Shown: one piece after another, positions 9,375 through 18,200 of the stretch
Layout of the letters: each line of letters starts with the position of its first letter
How positions within the stretch are numbered: the stretch's first letter is position 1
DNA from: an uncultured Collinsella sp.
GTDB taxonomy: Bacteria; Actinomycetota; Coriobacteriia; Coriobacteriales; Coriobacteriaceae
Reading direction: 5' to 3'
Length of the DNA stretch: 52,310 bases
Assembly: GCA_958445065.1 (NCBI GenBank)
Contig: CAUCQW010000016.1
Coordinates: forward strand, 1 to 52,310
Program-made: the position numbers and the translations under genes
The notes under the pieces: generated by a model
Told to the model about the DNA's origin: nothing
Database searches by the model: none
The model's input: only the letters and a program-made list of their open reading frames with translations

Positions 9375-10289
9375 TTAGTGATACAAACCCGGCTGGTAGT
9401 GATACTCATTGCTCACATGCGGACACAGCTGCCAAAAGGCGACAGCACTTGCCGCGGCCACGTTGAGCGAATCGACCCCGTGCGCCATCGGAATTCGCAC
9501 GGCTCGGTCACAGCCCGCAATGGTCTTGGCGCCCAAGCCAGCACCCTCGGTGCCCATAAAGATTGCCAGGCGGTCAATCTCCTGCAGCGCGGAATCGTCC
9601 AACGACACCGAATCATCCGTCAATGCCATGGCGGCACACGAAAAGCCGGCATCGTGTAGCGCCGCCAGCCCATCATGCGGCCATACGCGAGCCTCGCTGC
9701 CAATGCGTGTCCAGGGCACCTGGAACACCGTGCCCATGCTCACACGGGCCGAGCGACGGTACAGCGGATCGCAGCACGTAGGGCTCACCAAAATGCCATC
9801 GACGTTCAGCGCAGCCGCCGAGCGGAAAATCGCGCCGACGTTGGTGTGGTCGACAATGCCCTCGAGCACGCACACGCGCACCGGGCGCTCCCCCGCCGCC
9901 TCGACGACGCCACCCAAGAACTCGGCTACCGGAATCTGACGTGGACGGCGGAATGCCGCGAGCGCACCGCGTGTCACGTTAAAGCCCGTCAGCTGCTCCA
10001 TAAGCTCCATCGAAGCCACGAACACGGGAACCGGGCCCGCGCCCTCGCGCACAACCAGGCGCTCAAACAGCGGCATCATCTGGTCGAGCCAGCGTTCGCC
10101 CAAAAGAAAGCTCACCGGCTCGTATCCGGCGCGAACCGCGCGCTCGATAACCTTGGCACTCTCGGCGATAAAGATGCCCTTTTGCGGCTCCAACACGCAG
10201 CGCAGCTCGCGCTCGGTCAGTCGCACGTAGGCATCGAGCCGCTCGTCCTCGAGCGAATCGATTTGCAGCACCTCAACGGCATCAGTCAT
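9375..10289 (-). CDS. SpoU/TrmH-family RNA 2'-O-ribose methyltransferase
   Basis: SAM-dependent methyltransferase of the SPOUT class, 304 aa, expected to methylate a ribose in rRNA or tRNA. The three SpoU motifs are present: DHTNVGAIFRSAAAL (motif 1), IFMGTEGAGLG (motif 2) and RIPMAHGVDSLNVAAASA (motif 3, the knot). The N-terminal third is a substrate-binding domain of the L30e-like type. I start at the ATG at 10289, with AAAGG about eleven bases upstream; further upstream in-frame codons lack support. Which RNA position is modified cannot be told. Confidence 0.85.
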   Translation of the reverse strand: MTDAVEVLQIDSLEDERLDAYVRLTERELRCVLEPQKGIFIAESAKVIERAVRAGYEPVSFLLGERWLDQMMPLFERLVVREGAGPVPVFVASMELMEQLTGFNVTRGALAAFRRPRQIPVAEFLGGVVEAAGERPVRVCVLEGIVDHTNVGAIFRSAAALNVDGILVSPTCCDPLYRRSARVSMGTVFQVPWTRIGSEARVWPHDGLAALHDAGFSCAAMALTDDSVSLDDSALQEIDRLAIFMGTEGAGLGAKTIAGCDRAVRIPMAHGVDSLNVAAASAVAFWQLCPHVSNEYHYQPGLYH

Positions 10290-10324
10290 AGCAGCCAGCC
10301 CGCACCTTTCTTTGCAGCACCTAT

Positions 10325-10357
10325 ACAAATATCGGGGCAACGCCATGCGCTACCCCG
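10325..10357 (-). terminator. Possible terminator after folA
   Basis: On the minus strand a GC-rich hairpin (10353-10357 with 10333-10337, plus an inner GCGC pairing) is followed by ATATTTGTAT. It lies between folA and the SpoU-type gene. The stem is interrupted, so this is tentative. Confidence 0.4.
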
Positions 10358-10398
10358 CCACTCATTCCAACCCGATAATACCGAAGGGATAAACGGGT

Positions 10399-10917
10399 TT
10401 ACACATCAACGCGACGATACGTCACGAACTCATAATCGAGACCCTCGTCACCCTCGCCCGCGGCAATCGTAGCAACACCACCACGTCGCGCAATCTCCCA
10501 CGCGGGATCGGCATCCAGATCGGGAAAGTACGTGTCCACGGCATGGATGCAATGGTTGTGCGTGACCTCGGCCTCCACGCAATACGGCAAAAACTGCCGA
10601 TACACCTCGCCGCCGCCAATCACCCACGCAACGGGTTCATCGGCTACCACGGCGAGCGCTTCATCAACGCTATGCACCACGTCGACGCCCTCGGGCGCAA
10701 AGCCTTGGTCGCGCGTGAGCACAATGTTGCGGCGATTCTTGAGCGGTCGTCCGCCGGGAAAACTCAACAGCGTCTTGCGTCCCATAATGACCGGGCAACC
10801 TTTGGTGCGCGCCACAAAATGACGCATGTCGGCACGGTTGGACACCACCATGTCGCCCTCGCACCCAATACCCCAGTCATCGCACACGGCGACGATGGCA
10901 GAAAGCTTACACGTCAT
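10399..10917 (-). CDS. folA: Dihydrofolate reductase
   Basis: Reduces dihydrofolate to tetrahydrofolate with NADPH, 172 aa. Visible features are the N-terminal strand LSAIVAVCDDWGIG with the Met-20-type loop, the NADPH site PVIMGRKTLLSFPGGRPL and the WVIGGGEVYRQFLP motif. The start is the ATG at 10917, since AGGTGG overlapping the thyA stop lies six bases upstream; a GTG three codons earlier is less likely. It follows thyA by nine bases, so the two should be translationally coupled and act together, with FolA regenerating the folate that ThyA oxidises. Confidence 0.94.
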   Translation of the reverse strand: MTCKLSAIVAVCDDWGIGCEGDMVVSNRADMRHFVARTKGCPVIMGRKTLLSFPGGRPLKNRRNIVLTRDQGFAPEGVDVVHSVDEALAVVADEPVAWVIGGGEVYRQFLPYCVEAEVTHNHCIHAVDTYFPDLDADPAWEIARRGGVATIAAGEGDEGLDYEFVTYRRVDV

Positions 10918-10926
10918 GAGCGCCAC

Positions 10927-11775
10927 CTACACCGCAATGGGAATGTTCTTGACCTGCGGGCCGTGCTCGTAGCCCTCGACGATCAGGTCATCGGTCGTAA
11001 ACGCATAGAAGTCATGCACATCGGGGTTGAGCGTTACCTTGGGCGCGGCAAACTGCGGACGCTCGATAAGCTCGCGGACGATATCGACATGGCGGTCGTA
11101 AATGTGGGCATCGGCGATCACGTGCAGCAGCTCGCCGGGAATCATATCGACCGACTGCGCAACCATCATCAACAGAATTGCGTACTGGCACACATTCCAA
11201 TTGTTCGCGGCCAAAATGTCCTGGCTACGCTGGTTGAGAATCATGTTGAGCGTCGGTTTGTCGTCCTGCGGACGCTGAGTGACGTTATAGGTCACGCTGT
11301 AGGCGCACGGATACAGATGCATCTCGGATAGATCGCTGAACATGTACGTGTTCGTCATAATACGACGGCTGTACGGCGTATGCTTGAGGTCGTACAGCAC
11401 GCGGTCCATCTGATCGAAGTCGCCCTCGGCGTAATGGCTCTTCTGGCCAATCTGGTAGCCGTAGGCCTTGCCGATAGAGCCGGTCTCGTCAGCCCACTCA
11501 TCCCAAATATGACTGTTGAGGTCATGCACGTTATTGGACTTCTTTTGATAGATCCATAGGATCTCGTCCATAGCAGACTTAAGCGCCGTACGGCGCAGGG
11601 TAAGTGCCGGGAACTCTTCGCGCAGGTCATAGCGCGCCGTGACACCAAAGTTTTTAATGGTATAGGCAGGGGTGCCGTCCTCCCACACCGGGCGGACCTT
11701 TTGGCCCTCGGTGGTGGTGCCATGGTCCAGAATATCGCGGCACATGGCTACAAACTGTTGATCAGCCTTGCTCAT
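10927..11775 (-). CDS. thyA: Thymidylate synthase, divergent ThyA type
   Basis: Makes dTMP from dUMP using methylene-tetrahydrofolate, 282 aa. The catalytic cysteine is Cys157 in HLYPCAYSVTYN. Classical enzymes have PCH followed by a QF pair; here alanine replaces the histidine, as in a known divergent bacterial branch. The downstream signature LNQRSQDILAANNWNVCQYA fits the dUMP-binding segment. AGGAGGG sits four bases before the ATG at 11775, which excludes a longer reading from 11811. It is first in a two-gene operon with folA. Confidence 0.93.
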   Translation of the reverse strand: MSKADQQFVAMCRDILDHGTTTEGQKVRPVWEDGTPAYTIKNFGVTARYDLREEFPALTLRRTALKSAMDEILWIYQKKSNNVHDLNSHIWDEWADETGSIGKAYGYQIGQKSHYAEGDFDQMDRVLYDLKHTPYSRRIMTNTYMFSDLSEMHLYPCAYSVTYNVTQRPQDDKPTLNMILNQRSQDILAANNWNVCQYAILLMMVAQSVDMIPGELLHVIADAHIYDRHVDIVRELIERPQFAAPKVTLNPDVHDFYAFTTDDLIVEGYEHGPQVKNIPIAV

Positions 11776-11809
11776 TGACCCTCCTGTCAGTCGCCTACAA
11801 GCGAGATTC

Positions 11810-11815
11810 ATTGTA
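11810..11815 (-). promoter_or_regulatory. Candidate -10 box for thyA-folA
   Basis: TACAAT on the minus strand, about 35 nt before the thyA start. No good -35 element is visible at the right distance, so only the -10 is proposed. Confidence 0.4.
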
Positions 11816-11861
11816 GCCCAGGCGCACGCGGCCCCACAGCCCTAACATAAGCCCTCATTTT

Positions 11862-11928
11862 CTGACATATGCCAGAAATTCCTTGCGCTCAATGAGCATC
11901 GAGTTATCCTATTGTTGACATATGTCAG
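11862..11928 (+). promoter_or_regulatory. Promoter flanked by two palindromic operators
   Basis: Two near-identical palindromes with the half-site TGACATATG lie at 11862-11875 and 11915-11928; their CATATG centres are 53 bp apart, about five helical turns. Between them is a promoter: TTGCGC (11883-11888), 16-nt spacer, TATCCT (11905-11910). Site 1 is upstream of the -35 and site 2 covers the transcription start. The downstream gene encodes a DUF134 helix-turn-helix domain, so autoregulation is likely. Confidence 0.65.
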
Positions 11929-11941
11929 ATAAGGAGTGCGC

Positions 11942-12706
11942 ATGGCAGGAAGACGCGAAAAACTGCGCCGCGTCGGAATCATCCCCGAATATCGCGGTTT
12001 TACCCCCGATGGCCTGGCGAGCGGCGATGCCATCGACATGACGGTCGACGAACTCGAGGCGCTGCGCCTGTGCGACCTGGAAGGCCTTAACCAAGAGGCC
12101 GTCGCACAGCAGATGGGCATTGCTCGCGCCACGGTGGCGGCAATCTGCAGCCGCGCGCATCGCAAGGTGGCAAACGCGCTGGTCAACGGACGAGCGCTCA
12201 TCATCGAGGGCGGCAATATCGCGTACTCCCCCATCACCACAGCGACGGCCGCATGGCCAGCAAAGGAGGTCGACACCATGAGGGTGGCAACCACGTACGA
12301 CAACGGCAACATCTTTATGCACTTTGGCCGCAGCGAGCAGTTCAAGATCTACGACATTCAGGACGGCAAGGTGCTCAACGAACAGGTCGTGGGCACCGGC
12401 GGCACCGGCCACGGTGCCCTTGCGGGCCTGCTCGCCAACGGTGGCGTGGACACGCTCATCTGCGGCGGCATCGGCGGCGGCGCTATCAATGCGCTTGCCC
12501 AAGCCGGCATCACGGTATACGCAGGTGCCCAGGGCAGCTGCGACGCTTGCGTCGAGGCCCTTATCGCCGGCACGCTCGCACAGAACGGCGAGGCCACGTG
12601 CGGCTGCCACGGCCATGACCACGACCACGCCCACGAACACGGCGAGTCCTGCAGCTGCCACGACCATCACGAGCACGAGGGCCACGAGGGCTGCAGCTGC
12701 CACTAA
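11942..12706 (+). CDS. DUF134 regulator fused to NifX-like domain with His/Cys tail
   Basis: A 254-aa fusion. Residues 1-95 are a DUF134 DNA-binding domain with a sigma-70 region 4-like helix-turn-helix (NQEAVAQQMGIARATVAAIC). Residues 113-213 form a dinitrogenase iron-molybdenum cofactor biosynthesis domain (NifX/NafY type; GTGGTGHGALAGLLANGGVD, then ICGGIGGGAINAL). The last 35 residues (220-254) hold 12 His and 6 Cys, a probable metal-binding tail. No nitrogenase genes are near, so a role in Fe-S/metal handling or sensing is inference. AAGGAG is five bases before the ATG. A second perfect ribosome site inside the gene precedes an in-frame ATG at 12278. Twin operators upstream suggest self-control. 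Confidence 0.85.
   Translation: MAGRREKLRRVGIIPEYRGFTPDGLASGDAIDMTVDELEALRLCDLEGLNQEAVAQQMGIARATVAAICSRAHRKVANALVNGRALIIEGGNIAYSPITTATAAWPAKEVDTMRVATTYDNGNIFMHFGRSEQFKIYDIQDGKVLNEQVVGTGGTGHGALAGLLANGGVDTLICGGIGGGAINALAQAGITVYAGAQGSCDACVEALIAGTLAQNGEATCGCHGHDHDHAHEHGESCSCHDHHEHEGHEGCSCH
12262..12280 (+). promoter_or_regulatory. Internal ribosome binding site within the fusion gene
   Basis: AAAGGAGGT (12262-12270) lies seven bases before an in-frame ATG (12278-12280), between the coding parts for the DUF134 and NifX-like domains. It is the best Shine-Dalgarno match I saw in the window and would yield a separate 142-aa NifX-like protein with the metal-binding tail. Confidence 0.6.
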
Positions 12707-12769
12707 CGGCACGACACCGCGAGCTCGGGGCGCGACGCCGAACGCAACCCAACAATCAAAGCCAACAAC

Positions 12770-12801
12770 AAAGGCCACCCGGTAGCTTCCGAGTGGCCTT
12801 T
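12770..12801. terminator. Hairpin terminator between the fusion gene and ffh
   Basis: A 13-bp stem with one mismatch (12770-12782 with 12789-12801). On the minus strand it is followed by TTTGTTGTTGG, so it mainly serves ffh; it may also end the convergent plus-strand gene. Confidence 0.6.
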
Positions 12802-12826
12802 GCCATATCAAGCTGGAATTACAGCC

Positions 12827-14302
12827 CTATTTCTTATTGCGCATCTGCGCTTCCATCTGGCGCAGCAGCTCCATATCGGACTTGGGACCGCCCGTACCCA
12901 GGCCGCCCATGCCGCCCAGACCCATAGCGTCCAGGCCAGGGATATTGGGCATGCGCATTTTCTTGCCCTTCCTACCCTTTTTGCCCTTCTTGCCGCCGGC
13001 CTGTGCCTGATTGGCTATCGTGCGCATGCGGCCCATCATCTTATTCATCTCGCCCCACTGCTTCATAAGGGTATTGACTTCGGTGGGGGTTACGCCGGCG
13101 CCCTTGGCGATACGCGCGCGACGTTGACCGTTGATTATGGAGGGACGCAGGCGCTCCTCCTTGGTCATCGACATGATAATGGCCTCGTTCTTATCGAAGA
13201 TGCCCTCGTCCAGGTTGCCACCCATCTGGTTGAGCGCACGCTGGCCGCCGGGGAGCATGCCCAGGATGCCCTTCATGCCGCCCATCTTCTTGACGGCCTT
13301 CATCTGGTCGAGCATATCGTTCATGGTGAAGCCCTCGCGCAGCATTCGCTCGGCAGCCTCGAGCTGCTCGGCGTCGGCCGCCTCCTGGGCCTTCTCGATA
13401 ATGCCGACAACGTCGCCCATGCCAAGAATGCGCTTGGCCATACGATCGGGATAGAACGGCTCCAGCGAATCGGGCTTCTCGCCCATGCTCACGAACTTGA
13501 TGGGCTTGCCGGTCACCTGGCGCACGGAAAGCGCGCCGCCGCCACGGGCATCGCCGTCGAGCTTGGAGATGATCACGCCGTCAAAGTCGGTGCGCTCGGC
13601 GAAGGTCGAGACGACGTTGACGATATCCTGACCGGTCATGGCATCGACAACCATCAGCACCTGATCGGGCTTGACGGCCTTCTTGATGTCCACGGCCTCC
13701 TGCATCATCTGCTCGTCGATCTGCAGGCGACCGGCGGTATCGACGATGACCACGTCGCGCAGGTGGTCAACGGCCTCCTGGATGGCGCCCTTGGCGATAT
13801 CGACCGGGTGCGCGCCGTCACCGCGGAAGACCGGCACGCCGATCTCGCCACCGAGCGTGGCAAGCTGGTCGGCAGCGGCGGGACGATAGACGTCGCACGC
13901 GGCGAGCAGCGGCGAGCGACCCTGCTTCTTGAGCAGGTATGCCAGCTTTACGGCCGCCGTGGTCTTACCGGAGCCCTGCAGGCCCACGAGCATGATGACA
14001 TTGGGGATGCGGTTGCTAAAGACGAGCTTGCTCTCGGTGGAACCGAGCATATCGGTGAGCTCATCGAGCACGATCTTGACGACGTTTTGCGCCGGCGACA
14101 GCGACTCCATGACCTCGGCGGTCATGCAGCGCTCCTTGGTCTTGGCGACGAACTCCTTGACGACCTTGAAGTTGACGTCGGCCTCGAGCAGCGCCATGCG
14201 AATGTCGCGCATGGCCGAGGTGATATCGGCCTCGGTCAGCTTGCCCTTGCCGCGCAGGCGGTCAAATGTGTCGTTGAGGCGATCGCTCAGGGAATCAAAC
14301 AC
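12827..14302 (-). CDS. ffh: Signal recognition particle protein Ffh
   Basis: GTPase subunit of SRP that binds signal sequences and the 4.5S RNA, 491 aa. NG domain: P-loop GLQGSGKT at 107-114, DTAGR and SKLDGDARGG. The M domain follows with KGILGMLPGG and a Met-rich RNA/signal-binding region, ending in a Gly/Lys/Met-rich tail (KKGKKGRKGKKMRM). The start is a GTG at 14302 with GGAG six to seven bases upstream, ten bases after the ftsY stop. Its partner FtsY lies immediately upstream in the same operon, an apt pairing of SRP and receptor. Confidence 0.97.
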   Translation of the reverse strand: MFDSLSDRLNDTFDRLRGKGKLTEADITSAMRDIRMALLEADVNFKVVKEFVAKTKERCMTAEVMESLSPAQNVVKIVLDELTDMLGSTESKLVFSNRIPNVIMLVGLQGSGKTTAAVKLAYLLKKQGRSPLLAACDVYRPAAADQLATLGGEIGVPVFRGDGAHPVDIAKGAIQEAVDHLRDVVIVDTAGRLQIDEQMMQEAVDIKKAVKPDQVLMVVDAMTGQDIVNVVSTFAERTDFDGVIISKLDGDARGGGALSVRQVTGKPIKFVSMGEKPDSLEPFYPDRMAKRILGMGDVVGIIEKAQEAADAEQLEAAERMLREGFTMNDMLDQMKAVKKMGGMKGILGMLPGGQRALNQMGGNLDEGIFDKNEAIIMSMTKEERLRPSIINGQRRARIAKGAGVTPTEVNTLMKQWGEMNKMMGRMRTIANQAQAGGKKGKKGRKGKKMRMPNIPGLDAMGLGGMGGLGTGGPKSDMELLRQMEAQMRNKK

Positions 14303-14312
14303 TAGTCACTCC

Positions 14313-15230
14313 TTAATTGGACTCGCCCACCAGGGCGCGGCAGAAATCTTTGGCATTAAACTCCTGCAGGTCATCGACCTGCTCGCCCACGCCGATGCGC
14401 AGGATGGGAAGCTTGAGCTTCTCGGCCACGGCCATGGCGATACCGCCCTTTGCCGTGCCGTCGAGCTTTGTCATGATAATACCGTCCAGGCCCAGCGCCT
14501 CGTTAAACTCGAGCGCCTGGTTCAGGCCGTTTTGGCCTGTTGCGGCATCGATTACGAGGACGACCGAGACGGGCATGGGGCCGGCGGCCATATTGGCGGC
14601 GCGCTTACGCGTCACGTTGACCACCTTGGCAAGCTCGCGCATGAGCTCGGGGCTCGTGTGCAGACGACCGGCGGTGTCGATAAGCACCAGGTCGCTGCCG
14701 CGCTTGTCGGCCTCGTCGAGCACGTCGTAGCAAACGCTCGCCGGGTCGGAGCCGCGGTCGCGCTTGATGACGGGAACGCCGGCGCGCTGGCCCCACACAT
14801 CGAGCTGCTCAATGGCGGCGGCGCGGAAGGTGTCGGCTGAGCCGATCACGACGTTCTTGCCGCGGGCAGACATGGCGCTCGCGATCTTGCCGACCGTCGT
14901 GGTCTTGCCGGCACCGTTAATGCCCACAAACAGCACGCAACTCGGCGTGTCGGCGAACGGATCGCGCTCGACGGGCACAAAATGCTGCTCGAGCTGCTCG
15001 GCCAGGGCGCGACGGAGCTGCGGGGCGGTCTTAAGGTTCTTCTTGGCCGCGGCATCGCGCAGGTCATCGGACACCTGGATCGCGACCTCGGCACCCATGT
15101 CACCCATGACGAGGGTGTCCTCTAGGTCCTCCCAAAAATCCTCGTCGACCTCGCCGCCAAAGTAGAAGACCTCGTTGAGGGCCTCGCGGCTGCGCTCAAG
15201 TCCGCGCGAGAGAGCATCGAAGAATCCCAT
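14313..15230 (-). CDS. ftsY: SRP receptor FtsY
   Basis: Membrane-associated GTPase that docks SRP-ribosome complexes to the translocon, 305 aa. Only the N and G domains are present; the acidic A domain of enterobacterial FtsY is missing, as usual in many Gram-positives. P-loop GINGAGKT at 103-110, then DTFRAAAIEQL, DTAGRLHTSPELM and TKLDGTAKGG. The ATG overlaps the smc stop by one base (TAATG), so translation is coupled to smc. Confidence 0.96.
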   Translation of the reverse strand: MGFFDALSRGLERSREALNEVFYFGGEVDEDFWEDLEDTLVMGDMGAEVAIQVSDDLRDAAAKKNLKTAPQLRRALAEQLEQHFVPVERDPFADTPSCVLFVGINGAGKTTTVGKIASAMSARGKNVVIGSADTFRAAAIEQLDVWGQRAGVPVIKRDRGSDPASVCYDVLDEADKRGSDLVLIDTAGRLHTSPELMRELAKVVNVTRKRAANMAAGPMPVSVVLVIDAATGQNGLNQALEFNEALGLDGIIMTKLDGTAKGGIAMAVAEKLKLPILRIGVGEQVDDLQEFNAKDFCRALVGESN

Positions 15231-18200
15231 TATGCATTCACGACCTTTCCGGTTTCGCGATCGAGTTTTTGCGAGACGACGCGACTGACGCCGTCGGCTT
15301 GCATCGAGACGCCGTAGAGGACGTCAGCGTCCTCCATAGTACGGCGCTGATGCGAGATAACCAAGAGCTGCGTATCGGAACGCAACACGTCGAGTGCGCC
15401 GATGAGCTTGGACAGGTTGGCGTCATCGAGCGCCGCCTCGACCTCGTCCAGCACATAGAACGGCACCGTACGCGTGCGATAGACAGCAAAGAGCAAGGCG
15501 AGCGCCGTCAGGCTCTTCTCGCCGCCCGACATGAGCATCATCTTGGTGATGCGCTTGCCACGCGGCTGCGCCACGACCTCGATGCCCGTCTCGGCCGGAT
15601 GCTCAGGGTCGGTCATCTCCAGATGTGCCTGGCCACCCGGAAACAGCATGGCGAAGATCTCGCGGAAGTTCGCATCGACCTTCTCGAAGGTCACCAGGAA
15701 GGCCTTGCGCATCTTACGGTCAATGGCCACGGTGATCTTGGTGAGCGCCTTGCGCGCGCTCTCCAGATCGGCCAGCTGCTCCTCGATGTAATCGGCGCGG
15801 CGCTTGAGCTGCTCGTACTCCTCCATGGCAACCTGGTTCACAGGGCCCAGGTTGTTGATCTGGCGCACGAGCTGGTTGAGCTCACGCTCGGCAGCGTCAC
15901 GGTCGGTGGGCGCAGGAAGCATGAGCGCCTCCTCGAGCACCGTGGTGCCATCGGCGGTAATGGCCTTGATAGCCGCCTCTACCTGCACCTCAAGCTTGCC
16001 GCGAGCGACCTTGAACTCGTTTTGCGTCGCGGTGGCGGCATCGACCCGCTCCTTGGCGCGGGAGACCTCGGCCTTGGCGTCCTCAATGGTCTTCTTAAGC
16101 GAGGCCGAGTCAGCCTCCTCGAGCGAAGCCTGGTCACGCAGACGCGAGGCCCAATCCGACGCGCGCTCCAGCAGGGCCGAATAGCGTTCGTGCATGGGAT
16201 CGACGCGCAGGCGCAGCAATTCGAGCGAGCGCGAGGCCTGGCGTGTTCCGCGGATACGACGGTCGATGCCCTCAAGACGATGCTCAAGGTCGGGCACGCG
16301 GCCCTTCAGCGAACGCAGGCGCTCGCTCGTCTGGGCCAGGCGCACCTTGGCATCGGCGAGCTTACCGGCGGCCTCGGAATCGTCACGGCGAACGCGGTCA
16401 AGTTCGTCGTTGGCCTCGGCAATCTGCAAGCCCAGATCGCTTGCCTGCGCGCGGGCCTCGTCACGCGAACGGGTGAGCTCATCAACCCGCGGGCGCGCAG
16501 CGCGAACGGCTTCGGCGGCCTGCTCGCGGCGCTTGGAGATGCGCACGCGCTCGACCTCGGCATTGTTGGCGCTTTGCTCCAAGCGGCCGATCTCGGAAAG
16601 CAGCGAGCGGCGCTCGCCCTCAAGACGGGCAATCTCACCGGCGACATCGCCCTCAGCGGCACGCGCTTCCTCAACGGCCGCATTGGCCTCGACGACCTGA
16701 TCCGACACATGCTCAAACACAGCGGCCAAATCGGGCTCAAGCCCCTCCAGCTCGCGAATGCGACGCTTACGCTCCAGAGCACCCGACGCCTCGCCGGCAT
16801 CGAGGCCCACACGCACCAGGCCGCCGCAGGCGACGCGGGCGCCATCGGGGGTCACGTAAGTCACGCCGTCAACGACCGGCGCCGAAAGCGCGGCAGAAAG
16901 ATCGTCCACTACGTAATAGCCGCCGAGCAGCGCCTCGACGACGGGTCCGTAGCCTGCGCGCACGGACAGACGATCAACCAGGCGGGTACCGGCAGCGCCC
17001 TCAGCGGCGGTAGAGCCGCTCACGCCGCGCGCCACCAGCAATGCCTCGCCCGAGGCCTTCTTTTGGTCCAGAGCCGCACGACCGGCACGCTCAAGCGTGG
17101 CGGCGTCATCAAACAGCAGCGCATCGATATCGCCGGCGAGCAATTGCTCAACCAGGCCCTCAAGCTCGCGCGGGGCCTCCAGCACGTCGCCCAGACGACC
17201 CAAGACATCGTCGCCCAGCACACCCACCAGACGGCTCACGAGCGGCGAGCTGTCGGCCATGCGGGCATCGAGTTTCTTTTGGCTGGCAAGCTCCGAGCGC
17301 ACCTCGGACAGCTTGTTGCGCGCCTCACTCTCACGATTACGCAAGTCCTTCAGGGCTGCACGGGCGACCTCGGTGGCCTCACGTGCATCGGCCTGGGCCT
17401 GGCGCGCTTCCTCAAGAGCGCCTTCAAGCTCCTCGGCGCGGTCACGACGGCTCTCGAGCGAGGCCATGACCTCCTCGAGCTGCTCGTCAATCTGCTCCAG
17501 GCGCGAGGCATACATGTTGTCCTCGACCTCGGCATTGCTCAAGGAATCCTTCACCTTGGCGAGCTCGAGCGCGGCATTATCGGCTACGCGCTGCACATCG
17601 CGTTGCTCACGCGTAAGCTGCGAGATCTGATTGTCGAGCGCCACGCGCCGCTCGTGGAGCTCGGCAGCGGCAGGGCCAGCGGCGTCAACGTCCTCCTGGG
17701 CCTGCATGTGCGCACCGGTCACTTCCTCAAGCTGCGCACGCGCGTCCTCGAGCTCCTCGACCACGCGACGACGCTGATGCTCGGAGCTCGAAATCTGTCC
17801 GCGCATGTCAGACAGGCGCGACACCATGTTGTGGCCCTTTTCCTCGAGCAGGCGCATGTCGGAGTTAATGCGGCCGACCACATCTTGCATATGACGGCGC
17901 TGCTCGCCCAGGTCGCCCACAAACAGGCCCTTTTCCTCGAGCATGACCTGAAGCTTCTCGAGCTCGCGCTCCTTTTCGCCCAAGCGGTACTGCGCAAGCT
18001 CAAGTTCGGCGGCACCTTCCTTGGAACGGCTCTCCAGGTCGTTCCACTGCGACTGCAGCGAACGCAGCTCGTCGACGGCTAGCATCTGCGTAAGCTCGTT
18101 CGCGCGCGAGGACAGCTCTTTATACTTGCGCGCGCGATCGACCTGACGCTCCAACGGTCGCAGCTGACGGGCGATTTCCTTATTGATGTCGCGGGCACGT

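Noticed and set aside
11942..12706. Part of a nitrogen-fixation cluster
   Set aside because: Only the NifX-like fold suggests it. No nif structural or cofactor genes are near, and the DUF134 fusion points to regulation or metal handling.
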